Shown here in pieces: positions 1 through 10,066 of a stretch of 64,000 nucleotides of DNA; within the stretch, counting starts at the first letter, position 1; each line of letters begins with the position of its first letter. The stretch is from Sipunculus nudus. Its lineage: Eukaryota > Annelida > Sipuncula > Golfingiida > Sipunculidae. The position numbers were made by a program, and so were the translations under genes. Where the stretch lies: positions 74,136,426 to 74,200,425 of the forward strand of contig CM049309.1 of assembly GCA_026874595.1 (NCBI GenBank), in the 5' to 3' direction. The notes beneath the pieces were generated by a model. That model saw only the letters and a list, made by a program, of their open reading frames with translations. It was not told the origin of the DNA and ran no database searches.

Positions 1-1450
1 TCAGGTATTATTGTTGTCTTACATTATTTATATTACGACGGACATAATACGTTCACAATCGCTAGATTTATAAAGGTAACTAAAATCTAAAACAAAAAGG
101 TCTGACTAATCATGAAAAACTGGACGACGTGTCGTTTTTATATCTGAAATAAATAAGGCTTGCAAGGTTGCGTGCTGCAAGGCTTGAAATGCTATGCATA
201 TATGCATGTATTTCTTCTCTAGAGATATATTTAAACACAGGATCTTCTTGTATATATGAAATATATTCGATCTACTATCCTATAAATATACTAATGTGAA
301 TATGTATTTATGTATACATCCAATTTAAAGGGTTTATTCTGTACATCTGTTTGTAGGATATACGACGCACTTTTTCTGACGTTACTTTGTATATCTCAAT
401 ACATTTCTGTACCATAAATAAATGGATACATGTTCTTTGTAATCATCATACTGACATGTACATCCGTTTAGGACACGTTTAAACTGGCATATTTCCTTTT
501 AATTACATTGCATCCTTTCACTGCAGGGTGATATTTTTACAATATTTCCCTAAACAGTCACAAGAGAAAACAAATATCACAGACATATCATTTTTAAATT
601 AGACATTTAGGGCATACAAAAATTTATAGTTACACTGATCCTTTTTTTTCTTAATTGGATGGGAAATGGACTCAATTTAGTGTTGAGTATATACACCATT
701 TCAGTCACTGAAGCACATTTTTGTATTTCCGCGGGAAGCTGGCAAAATTCTATGTAATGTGTCTCGGCCGGTAAAGAAAAATAAGAAGATAAAAATAAAT
801 AAATCGCCCGCTTGCACCATATCCCCCTACCCCCAGAGTCCGTAGAACAATAATGGTTTTGAATGCCTTAAATATCCAGTCGGGCCGAACTTAAGACGTG
901 TATTAACGTGACGTGACGGTATATTGAACTTATATGGACATGTCCAAATTACCAAAATAATGAGAAACACACGTTAGAGGAAAAGGATATAGCTTGATGT
1001 CGGTATATACTTAAATATTAAGCCCAAAACACACAGCAGCTGTTTCATAACTGCGTCTGCTAGCAGGTATTTATAAGGCGGTATATATGTTTATAAATCG
1101 TCTGGATCTCTGATTAAGCTCGCTTTTGGGGCTCCCACGGGACATCCGTAACGCAAGAGCGGCAGTGTTTGTCGTGTTTATCTCTATTAATAATACAGTA
1201 TACAATCCAGGGATATATTCGTATATTCAGGTCATCCGCATGACATCGCGCACCGTCCGCTGTAGTCTGCATATGCTGATTGTGATATTAGCCATTCAGT
1301 TTGATGGAGGTCATGTTTTCACAGTGCATGTCTGTTCATCCCATCATCTGTCAGCCCGTTTATATTTTTTTTGTTAGATCGTGTTATACTAAAGCTGACT
1401 GAAGCTTCGATGCACCATTAATTGTTCTGGTTATACATCTAGAAAACTAA
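1..1450. other. AT-rich DNA, no gene seen
   Basis: No frame here has recognisable protein similarity or convincing splice structure. The only structured part is a copy of dispersed repeat R2 at about 655-865, listed separately. A short open frame near 1126-1377 has no family features. Confidence 0.6.
655..865 (+). repeat. Dispersed repeat R2, copy 1
   Basis: This stretch matches 29275-29470 along most of its length. Shared landmarks in the same order are a 'tatacaccatttca' block, 'tttttgtatttt', 'tcgcccgct' and 'cagagtccgta'. A third, shorter copy lies reversed at about 49125-49190. Coding potential is not visible. The family class is unknown; it could be an untranslated part of a larger element. 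Confidence 0.6.
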
Positions 1451-1825
1451 TCGGCTGTTCAGTGATACTAGATCACACGGTTGTCTAGTGATACTAGAAC
1501 ACACGGTTGTTTAGTGATACTAGAACACACGGCTGTTAAGTGATACTAGAACACATGGCAGTTGAGTGATACTAGAACACACGGCTGCTCAGTAAAACTA
1601 GAACACACGGACGCCCAGTAATACTAGAACACACGGTTACTCAGTGATATTAGAACACCCGGCTGTTAAGTAATACTGGGACACACGGCTGTTAAGTGAT
1701 ACTGGGACACACGGCTGTTAAGTGATACTAGAACACACGACTGTTAAGTGACACAAGAACACACGGCTGTTTAGTGATACTAGAACGCACGGGTGTTAAG
1801 TGATACTGGAAACACGGCTGTGTAG
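1451..1825. repeat. 26-bp minisatellite, about 14 units
   Basis: A tandem array with a 26-bp period. Units read approximately AGTGATACTAGAACACACGG followed by CTGTTA, with scattered substitutions (for example ACTGGGACAC in several neighbouring units). Variants such as the ACTGGGACAC type sit next to each other, as expected from local unit duplication. No coding role is apparent. Confidence 0.9.
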
Positions 1826-2654
1826 AGCGAGATTTCTGGTTTCTGCACATTTTCGAATTTATATTAATTATTTCTAATGGGTTACAAACAATAATGTAGC
1901 ATTTGCGAAATAATGAGCTTAACATAATACAAATTAATTCAGAGATAAGTTCCGGCAAACCAGACGATATAAACTGTATTAGGCTCATTAGATAATTACT
2001 CAAGTCACCTGGGACGCAATTATGTTTTCCAATGGCGTAGATTTTTTCTTATGTGTACAAAACTCACGTCCTTTGATATTGTTTAATATTCGCATGGTTT
2101 GATATATTTAAAGCACGTTGTTTATTTAGAAACAGACCAGGTCTGTTTATTTTGCCAAACTGCTTATCGTCCATTATATTCTTATAAAACAAAAAGAGAT
2201 TAAACTTTATTCATTTGGTAAAAAAACACTATGACCTCAATACCTGTAGCGGTATGTTAGTATAACTACCCTTTTCTTATTTAATTTTAGATATATTAAA
2301 CATGCAGTATGTATATATATTCAAAACAAATACAATTGGTCACGTGTTTTTTTATTGTATGTGAGCTTATAGACATCAAACGTAAATTGTTATATTAGTA
2401 TCCTGTATTGAAACACCATTGAATGATGGAACACCTTTGAAATGAAATCATGTTGCTTTAATTTTACCGCGACGAATCCATGATTTCAAGAAGCGGGAAG
2501 GGGACGGGATATCCATGCCGAGAAGATTAATGAGTAACCTTAGTAACCTTAACAAAATTCTTCAGAACCGGAAGCTACAGCTTTCTTTCAGCAATGTCGG
2601 TTTAAAACTATTTTTGTTAATTTTGGAAATGTTAAAACCAAAAACATAAAGGGA
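1826..2654. other. AT-rich DNA, nothing recognised
   Basis: No open frame with family features, RNA gene or clear repeat was seen here. Confidence 0.5.
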
Positions 2655-2990
2655 AATATCTCAGTGTCTTGTTAGAAGTCATTAAAAAAAGATATATATG
2701 AATATTTCAGTGTCTTGTTTGAAGTTATTTTTAATAATAAAGATGTTTATTCAAATGTCACTGTCTTGTTTGAAGTTGTTTTAATGAAAGATATTTTTTA
2801 TTATTTTTCAGTTTTATGTTTGAAGTCATTTTATTTAGGATATTTGTTCATTTTTCAGTGTCTTGTTGGAAGCCATTTTAAATTCAGATATTTATATTTC
2901 AGTGTCTCGTTTGAAGTCATTTTAAATAAAGCTACTTATAAATATTTAAGTGTCTTGTTTGAAGTGCTTTTATATAAAGATATTTATTTT
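2655..2990. repeat. Degenerate tandem repeat, period about 50-57 bp
   Basis: Six or seven diverged units each contain TCAGTGTCTTGTTTGAAGTC or a close variant, followed by an A/T-rich tail resembling ATTTTAAATAAAGATATTTA. Unit length varies because of small indels in the tail. A 102-codon open frame running through the array is a by-product of the repeat. Confidence 0.85.
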
Positions 2991-3180
2991 ATTTGGGACT
3001 CAGAGTCAGACCTCCATTCCTAAAAGATTCGCTTTCCGAGGTGAACTTGGATACGAACCTCGAGAAAACCGTCTTGGATTTGACGGACCTGGACTGAGAC
3101 AGTGTAAGCCCGACTGACCAAATTTTGTTTCGTCTACAGAGGAACGCTTTTTTTGGCTGTGGACATTGTCATTAGATAAC

Positions 3181-4319
3181 TGTGACTTAGTTATATTATT
3201 GCATGTTCAAGTAGGGAGTATAACCAGATGAACGTTGTTATAATTTATTGTACATTAATAAAGAGTATGATGTTTAGATGTTAGCGTGAGAACTTAGCTT
3301 AGAGAACTCAACTGTCTCATTTAATATTAATTTCAGTGCAGTTTTATTCCGTGGGAACCGACTCTTGTCTAGATAAACGTTGTTTGCTGTGGACTCACTC
3401 AGCCAAACACCTGCTTTTTTGCTTTTTCCCCATCATTTGCTCTCATGAGGCGTGTCCATTTTAATATTCGTGTAATTAATGACAGTCGACATAATAGTGA
3501 GAGATGATTGGCCAGAAGACGAACAGGACGTGTGAGGTCAGCAAGCTAATATAAGCCGTGGTTGAGAGGATATGGACACAAACGTCTGGTAAGCGCGCCA
3601 GTTAGGTGTAGTCTGGCGGTCGTCTTCAGTCCAGAGGCGGGTCTGTGTTCATCAGAGTCCGGACAGGTAAGAGACGATTTCTAGGAGCGTAAATCGTCAG
3701 TGTCTAAGGACGCCCAGGCTGATACCTCTGTATTGGACTTCAGAGAGGATATCGCAAATACCAAAGAACTAGTAATCCGGCGATCTGTATATATACCGTG
3801 AGCGCTTCCAGTAACAGGCCAGGACATTATTTTTATACATGAAACGTTAGTGGTACTGATATTGTCGTGCGGAGGCATATTGGTGCTTGGTGCGGGATGA
3901 ATCCAGGTAACATCAGCTGTGAAAGACATTTCATATAGAATAGGCTGTGAGCCTATCTGTCAGTGTTTGAGGACATTGCCTTGATTTGTGGCGTAAAGCG
4001 CTGAAGAATCCCTGTGTATATACACAAGTGCGAGCGGACTGAGCGAGCGGCTTGACATTCCAATGTCACATGTGAGCGATGAACATGTGATCAGGAGCCT
4101 TGTAAACAAAGAGAACTTTCCTGTGAAAATAAAGGACATAAAAGACTTTGTGATTTTGTATTCTTATGTGTGGAACGCCTCTCCAGAGAAATGTAAGGGT
4201 ATTTTTAATATATATTTTTTTGTTTTACATTTTTCATCTTATGGAGTGTATGTATAAGTGTCAGCCGGTTTGGCCTACCCTTAAAAGAACCTGGTCGTCC
4301 ATTCCTCCGGGGGTGTGAC
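3181..4319 (+). repeat. Candidate old solo LTR of a Gmr1-like family
   Basis: The stretch ends in CCTTAAAAGAACCTGG and then GGGGGTGTGACA. The first block also occurs in the LTRs of the 37.5-kb element (near 38549 and 45080), and those LTRs end in GGGGTGACA. The length, about 1.1 kb, is close to that element's 1145-bp LTR. Upstream parts are not clearly alignable by eye. The left boundary (TGTGAC at 3181) is a guess, and no clean target duplication was found, only GATA near both ends. It could instead be an untranslated part of another element. Confidence 0.35.
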
Positions 4320-4621
4320 AGATATGGATTGATGTAGCTTCCATTTAAAAAAGGTATCATATGATTTTTTTAAATTAGTCCAGGTGCCGATATACAAATA
4401 GGTTCGCCTTCTATAGATGTTTCTTTCATTTTACAGAACAGCATATTAGTAATATTAATTGGGGGTGTTTAATGTCATGGATGACCGTTTAGGCCAAATA
4501 CAACAGAAATAATTGTTCTACGGCATGTTCTAGGTACTAATGTCAATTTGTACTCTTACCGCGATCCCTTCAAGCATTGCCTCCAGGAGGGTATGCGTTC
4601 ATCCCCGCTCATGTATGTGTT
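4320..4621. other. No gene seen
   Basis: Unstructured AT-rich sequence between the LTR-like block and a GT array. Confidence 0.5.
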
Positions 4622-4652
<31 letters not shown>

Positions 4653-4820
4653 TTGTGTGTGTGTTTGTGTGTGTGTTTGTGTATGTGTGTGTTTGTGTGG
4701 GTGTGTGTGTGTGTGTACGTGTTTGTGTAAGTGTGTGTGTGTGTGTGTTTGTGTGTGTGTGTTTGTGTATGTGTTTGTGTATATGTGTGTGTTTGTGTGT
4801 GTGTGTGTTTGTGTGTATGT
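4622..4820. repeat. Compound (GT)n / (GTGTTT)n microsatellite
   Basis: About 200 bp of GT dinucleotides, with TTT interruptions roughly every 6-16 bp. Open frames on both strands here (Cys/Val-rich one way, His/Thr-rich the other) are produced by the repeat and are not genes. Confidence 0.97.
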
Positions 4821-6379
4821 TTGGTAACAACAAAACTCACCCAATCATGAACGGAATCTCATGAAATTACAGAACATATCGAAAATCGGCCAATGAAAAT
4901 ATCGCCGGCTCTCAGGAAGACAGCACACTTATTAATCTAAATCATTAAATAATGTTATTTGGAATTATTTATTTATTTGTAAATTTGTATATTTATTTGC
5001 GAATATAAAAATCAAAATTAAAATAATGAGGAAATTGGATATGTTCCTTTAATCCGGAAAGCTAACTACTTAATTGCATTCCCGGACATGACCAAAATGA
5101 ACCGTGGTGTCCTTACACAACTGCATGATCCAGTTAGTAATTAGTTTAGTCCGTGGGCACAATTTTGTTAGTGTTCCTCGGACGTTGAGTAATAAGCCAT
5201 TGTAATTTAATTAGGGTAAGCTGTGAATTAACTTACTCCAGTGTCTTCAATCTGGAACGTGCCTCGTGAAAAGTGTTTGTATTAACCTGAAGGACCGGGT
5301 AAAATATTGGTATGTTGAAGGGACTCAATTTTACACAATAGTCTGCAAAGTTGTTACACCATTGCCTGGTGCAGTTAGCGGGTTAGCGGTTACAGGCAGT
5401 TAGTAGGTTAATTAGGTTAATTAGATTTGTTTTTTCAACTGAAGTGAGATTAAGATATAATCCCATTGAGAATTTAAATTCAATTTACTTTTTAGTTTAC
5501 CTGAATTTTCAATATAATATGTACGGTTCTATAACGTAAGTTTTCTTTAAAAGAAAGTAAAATATATGAAAGCATTCAAAGAGTGCACAATGTGATACGC
5601 ATAAAGTTCCACCCAATTATTTAATCTTCATTCTCTACAGTTAAAACATTTGCTTCGCGGCACCCTTCCGCAAGAGTTCATTGAAAATCATTCGTGTTTA
5701 CAAGCTAAAAACAAACAAACATACAAAAAGGGCCGAATACACAACCTCTACGTTCAAAGTTCGTTCAGTGGGGGTAACAACAGTTCACCTGATGAGCTAT
5801 GACCTAAACATACTGCAGTACATTTTGTATTTACGAAATTCTTTTTTTGATGCGAGTCCTTTGCTCACTGCGATGCCATTTAGGCGACAGCAAAATAGAA
5901 AAAAATTGCGGCACATGACGTTCATGACTTGCATGGAAAAGAACGTCTGTCGTGCCAAAAACAATTTAACGTGAGAAGACCCGTTGACTAGAAGTCCTGC
6001 TGACAGTCTTGGGTGTAAATTGATTTTGCGAAGGTCAGAATTCTGGCGAGATGTCTTTGACAGAAAGTGCTGAAGCACTTAAATCTGGGAATAGGTGATG
6101 AAAAATAATGACCCTTCGTGAAAACCAAAATAAATCGGTCGGAAGGTTTCGTATTTTCGTTGCATGAATACGACAGCAGAATAATTGTGAGATAGAAAAA
6201 AACCTTTAGCCCCGACAGAGCCGACGTGACTGCCGACTTTAAGCCTCATCTTATCAAGTGGATTGATACCACATCCTTTTCCATATACAGAGTAATGACA
6301 CCAAAGCCCTTTAAATTTCCTGAAATATCGGCCACGGCGGTTGAATAATTTTTTAAATAAACGAGTAATTCGCTTTACG
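4821..6379. other. AT-rich DNA with one repeat copy, no gene seen
   Basis: No protein family could be recognised in any frame. The region 5681-6078 is open on both strands but has no motif. A copy of repeat R3 lies at about 5970-6110. Confidence 0.5.
5970..6110 (+). repeat. Dispersed repeat R3, copy 1
   Basis: Shares ordered blocks with 15808-15935 and 29490-29600, including 'tcctgctgacagtc' and 'taaattgatttt', followed in two copies by 'gtgatgaaaaat' or a near relative. Class unknown and diverged; too short to assign to a transposon family by eye. Confidence 0.5.
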
Positions 6380-6440
<61 letters not shown>

Positions 6441-6472
6441 CATACATATATATTTTTATAAATATATATATC
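6380..6472. repeat. (TC)n(TA)n microsatellite
   Basis: Eleven TC units are followed by about 15 TA units and a degenerate AT-rich tail. Confidence 0.95.
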
Positions 6473-7284
6473 TTGTTACAGTAAACAGGCCCACTTGGAT
6501 TGTATTTATCCACACACTGGTTAAAAAAAACCCTGAGCTTGTAAGCAAGAGTACACATGGTTTCACGTAAGACCTTTTTTATTCAGCCTTTTATAAATGA
6601 ACTGCTAGCGGAAAGATATTACACATTGTGACGTCATTCAGGGTTAACGTAATCTCTATATTTATACTCTGCAGTGACGTTAGCCATATAAAAATCTGCC
6701 GTTTCAGGAAATTCTAAATGTAACCGAAAGCTTATTATTTCTAATATTGTCAGAATAAAATGTTCAAGAACGAATAAAAACAAAATGTTATGCTAGTGTA
6801 AAGGAAAAGTTAAAGGTTGCGTTCCAAGCATTTGTTTTCAGAAAGGAATATTTTCATACATGCATTTTTTTGTTTTTATTATTATAAATTTTGGAAAACA
6901 ATTGATTATGGGACAACATGATAATTAAAGAAGAATGGTTTTGCTAAACAAGTAAAATCACTCCATAAGGAAATGAAATATAATCAAAACTTATTATCTT
7001 ATTTTCTTGGAAGAAATATGTCTGAGCGGTTGGAGCGCAAAATTTCTAGTGACAATCACATTTTTCATGCGGGGAGGGGGACATGTCGAAATTGACGGTG
7101 CCTGACACCGATCTTGTTTTGGACCAAACCATTGTAAATATACAGTCTATGACGTCACGGTTATTTTTTTTCTATTTAAAAAAATGTTTTTGGTGGAGGT
7201 AACCGCCTCCATTTTTTAATGCTGACTTATCTTATACTTAACCTAAGTATGTACATCTGCAGAGTTTCCATTTCGGTTTGGGAC
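6473..7284. other. No gene seen
   Basis: AT-rich sequence without a recognisable frame, RNA gene or repeat. Confidence 0.5.
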
Positions 7285-7608
7285 TACTTGACAGGGCGGT
7301 AGCACTCGCTTCCTATCATTTTTATATCCTGGTGTCACCCAGGCCCGGTGTCTACCGCACCTGCGGGTCCTGGGTGTGTAATCATCCCCGTTGCTGGGTC
7401 ATAGCACCGAGGACCCCCCCCCCCCCCCCAAAGACGCACTTGTATGTGAGTGATACACGGCTGTGTGGCACAGCCTTCCCATTAAACCTGCAGAGCGCTC
7501 ACCTTGGGTTGGGGTCGACCGTGAAAAACCTCTCCGCCTCGATTGAGTTTCGAACCCATGATCTCCCGGCTTTGAGTCCTGCGCTCTACCCCTGAACCAC
7601 AGAAGCCG
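7285..7608 (-). repeat. tRNA-derived SINE
   Basis: Read on the minus strand, the element begins near 7608 with a tRNA-like head. An A box matching TGGTTCAGGGGTAGAGCGC lies at about 7579-7599 and a B box, GGGTTCGAAACTC, at about 7545-7557; this is the split promoter used by RNA polymerase III. The rest is an unrelated body of about 250 bp with a C-rich run at 7417-7430 (plus-strand sense). The head does not fold into a complete tRNA by eye, and the body follows it directly, so this is a SINE rather than a tRNA gene. The far end, near 7285, is not sharply defined. The 105-codon frame across it is not a gene. Confidence 0.75.
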
Positions 7609-7931
7609 GTTATGACGTCATAGTTAAGAAGTCGGTAATGAGGTCATAGTTAAGCTCATTGACCTGTTACCACTTAACCATGCATAAAAAATGGTGGCAT
7701 ATCGGAACCTATAACCTGAGCGACATGAAGAAATATTTTATTACTCTTTTTGAACCAAACAGTATGGTTCTTTTCTCGGGAAATTCGGTTAAAATACGCG
7801 TGTTTGAAGCATTAAAGACACTGTATAGTCTTCTATTGGAAACTTTCTTTCAAATATGCGGATTTTAATGCGTGTTTGAAGCGGGAAGACACCGCATGGC
7901 CTTCTATTCTGTAGGCTCTGCTCATAAAGTT

Positions 7932-8320
7932 ACGCCCAGGGGCTGTTAGTGCCCCACGGGTCTGCTTTAAAACCGGTCCTGGTTTACTGAAGAGTAAGAG
8001 AACGAGGGCCAGCTTACTCCGTCTGCCGGCATAAACAGATCAACGGACTATCGACGTGCTATAGACACGGACCGGGAAGAAGTGACGACGGAACAAGTCA
8101 CAAATTACGAAGGCGACCAATCTATGCCGGAGGCTCAACACTCCAGAAATCAATAATAGATCTTGCCGCTCCCATTTGGCATCTGCCTTTCCCACGGAGA
8201 ATCGGAATCATTGGAATTTTCTTCCCCGATATTGGTTTTCCTATGGGCATGTCACGGAGAGGAAATACGTCAGAGCGCTATTAGAATACTACTGTACACA
8301 CAGACGCTGATAGGAAAGCC
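7932..8320 (+). repeat. Dispersed repeat R1, copy 1
   Basis: One of three same-strand copies; the others are at 22218-22445 and 29960-30320. Shared blocks in order include 'ATCGACGTGCTATAGACACG', 'GTCACAAATTACGAAGGCGA', 'CTCAACACTCCAGAAATCAA', 'GAATCGGAATCATTGGAAT' and 'TACGTCAGAGCGCTAT'. The length is about 390 bp with no coding frame. It may be a non-autonomous element or the 5' part of a retroelement; class not determined. Confidence 0.75.
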
Positions 8321-8346
8321 GTGGGTTTATTCAGTGGCGTGAAATT

Positions 8347-8349
<3 letters not shown>

Positions 8350-8410
<61 letters not shown>
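8350..8410. repeat. (TA)n microsatellite
   Basis: About 30 uninterrupted AT units directly abutting the hairpin at 8411. Confidence 0.97.
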
Positions 8411-8412
<2 letters not shown>

Positions 8413-8481
8413 AAAGGGTATACACAGAAAAGTGGTTCACTCCCACTGGCAGTGAACTACTTTTTTGTGTATACCCTTTCC
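8411..8481. repeat. 71-nt near-perfect inverted repeat (hairpin)
   Basis: A 31-nt arm beginning GGAAAGGGTATACACA is followed by a 9-nt loop (cccactggc) and the complementary 31-nt arm ending GTGTATACCCTTTCC. The arms differ at two positions. In plus-strand RNA both of these become G-U pairs, so the transcript would have a fully paired 31-bp stem. It lies between two TA arrays. It could be a miRNA-precursor-like hairpin or a relic of two inverted repeat ends; no expression evidence is available from sequence. Confidence 0.9.
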
Positions 8482-8534
8482 ATGAACAATGAACCAGCAT
8501 GGCTATTCATACATCTATATATTTGTAATATATG

Positions 8535-8535
<1 letters not shown>

Positions 8536-8587
<52 letters not shown>
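8536..8587. repeat. (TA)n microsatellite
   Basis: A TA array that directly precedes the left end of the Tigger/pogo-like element, so that element may have inserted into it. Confidence 0.95.
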
Positions 8588-8590
<3 letters not shown>

Positions 8591-9795
8591 TCGGTCTTGC
8601 ATAATTGAATATCGTATAATTGTATATCCCGTTTAGTTGTATAAAATTATGAAAACCAAAACCTTTTTCTATGTGTTTTTAATTAAATTCTCCGTTTTAT
8701 TGAATATCTAATAATTGTATAATATCGGTTAACTGTATAATCTGTCAAACTTGCATAACAATCCCGGATATTCATGGTGCGCGACGGCTGTCTCACGGAA
8801 CACTGAGCACCGGTCGCTCTAATTAGCCTTTGATGTGTCACGGCCGACTGGCTCAAAAAGTGGACCTCCCTTGATTACAATTCAATTAAGTGCGTGTTTG
8901 ACACTTCTGCTCTCGACTAGCTCTCTCTGGACAAACTGTCACCGTGTATGTTGCGTATGGTCTTTGATATGAGTCGAGTGACCAGTTCAAAGGGTTTATC
9001 TCGAATGATATCACGCTCGATTAAGTGATTGTTTAACATTTTAATTTTAAACAAGCTCTTCCATGACAAACTGTTAAAGTTTATTTTGCATTGTCTTTCA
9101 TGATTCGTTGGCTTAATGTCACTTGTCACCATGGGCGGAAAAAGAAAGAGAACAGACTTGTCACTTCAACAACAGCTCAAAGTCATCGATCTCAATCAAG
9201 AGAAAATGTCACAAGTCAATATTGCGAAGCGATTTGGGTGTTCCCAGGCACAGATATCAAGGATTCTACAGCGCCGTGACAGCATCAAGAATGAAGCATC
9301 AGAAAACAAAAAGAAAGATCGTAAGCGGAATCGAATTGGAAAGGCCGCCGATGTAGAAACAGCCCTGTCCACCTGGTTCACTGATGAACGAGCAAGGAAT
9401 GCCCCTATCAACCACTCAGTTCTTAAAGAAAAGTCAAAAGAACTGGATCATTTGATCGCACAGCTGACGGCCATTTTACAGAAACATCGTTTTTAGTAAT
9501 AACAAACACGAACAGGTAACTGCACAGTACTTCTTTTATTTTCCTAATACAGTGCAAGAAATATAAATAAACCAATAACAAACTTAAAATTTCGGCCATC
9601 ATTAAAAGGAAATAATGTTTAGAGCGCTCTGAGTAACACAGTAAACAGTTTTCTTACACGCAAGTGTATCTGATAGCCATTCTAAGGTATCACAGTTATA
9701 GCTACCAGCATGAAGATGATCGCCCCGTTTATTTGAATAGCTTGCTTACTTGAATATTTTCCTTTGACTTATACGATATTCAATTAAACGGGATC

Positions 9796-9800
<5 letters not shown>
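8588..9800 (+). mobile_element. Internally deleted Tigger/pogo-like DNA transposon
   Basis: About 1.2 kb between TA arrays. The left end (8588-8619) and the reverse complement of the right end (9769-9800) share TTGAATATCGTATAA after a diverged outer segment (CATTCGGTC against TAGTCGATC), giving terminal inverted repeats of about 30 bp. Near the left end, further copies of a TTGTATAAT/CCCGTTT-type motif recur at 8620-8760, resembling subterminal binding sites. The outer sequence resembles the CAGT-type start common in pogo/Tigger elements, which insert at TA. The only gene is a short helix-turn-helix protein (9131-9496). The catalytic DDE part expected downstream is absent, so the copy cannot move by itself. 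Confidence 0.7.
9131..9496 (+). CDS. N-terminal DNA-binding part of a Tigger/pogo/CENP-B-like transposase
   Basis: A 121-residue protein if started at the ATG at 9131, which has an excellent context (CACCATGG); another in-frame ATG lies five codons upstream at 9116. Residues about 3-45 (KRKRTDLSLQQQLKVIDL, then SQVNIAKRFGCSQAQISRI) form the first helix-turn-helix, psq/CENP-B-N type. Residues about 60-110 (RIGKAADVETALSTWF, then NAPINHSVLKEKSKEL) match the beginning of the second, Tc5/CENP-B-type helix-turn-helix. The family normally continues for several hundred residues into a DDE nuclease; here the frame ends 20 residues later after an unrelated tail. It lies inside a TIR-bounded element. 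If made, the protein could bind transposon ends but not cut them. A domesticated or repressor role is possible but unproven. Confidence 0.7.
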   Translation: MGGKRKRTDLSLQQQLKVIDLNQEKMSQVNIAKRFGCSQAQISRILQRRDSIKNEASENKKKDRKRNRIGKAADVETALSTWFTDERARNAPINHSVLKEKSKELDHLIAQLTAILQKHRF

Positions 9801-9836
<36 letters not shown>

Positions 9837-9859
9837 TATTTATATATATATATATATAT
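9801..9859. repeat. (TA)n microsatellite
   Basis: Two TA arrays split by 'gatatt', between the Tigger-like element and the LTR element. Confidence 0.95.
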
Positions 9860-9895
9860 TGTTGCAAGTGTTTCTTTTATTGTGCGTTGTTGACA
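9860..9895 (+). repeat. 5' LTR remnant
   Basis: About 36 bp beginning TGTTGCAAGTG and containing CTTTTATTGTGCG and TTGTTGACA, which align with the first bases of the LTRs at 12596 and 34497. Most of the LTR has been lost. Confidence 0.6.
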
Positions 9896-9902
9896 ATAAA
9901 AT

Positions 9903-9920
9903 TGGGGGCACGTCCGGGAT
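9903..9920 (+). other. Primer-binding site, tRNA-Pro type
   Basis: TGGGGGCACGTCCGGGAT differs at one base from the TGGGGGCTCGTCCGGGAT primer site known from tRNA-Pro-primed retroviruses. It starts eight bases after the LTR remnant, roughly where a primer site is expected. Confidence 0.75.
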
Positions 9921-10066
9921 GCTTAATAGTTTTGAAAATTTATTAGGCCTTGACCTAGACACATTGTTTACAATACATTGTTTACAAGTTCACATATTGT
10001 TTATATTACATTGCTAACCAGATTAATCTCAGTGCTTTTTTTTTGTTATTGTTTTAACATCTTAAA

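Noticed and set aside
2715-3023. 102-codon open frame
   Set aside because: Runs through a degenerate tandem repeat; the encoded repeats are Phe/Leu-rich noise.
4548-4864. Overlapping open frames rich in Cys/Val or His/Thr on both strands
   Set aside because: All are translations of the GT microsatellite.
7278-7595. 105-codon plus-strand frame
   Set aside because: Lies antisense to a tRNA-derived SINE; the poly-C run supplies its Pro-rich part.
7530-7608. tRNA gene on the minus strand
   Set aside because: A and B boxes are present, but an intact cloverleaf with acceptor pairing is not, and SINE body follows; better explained as a SINE head.
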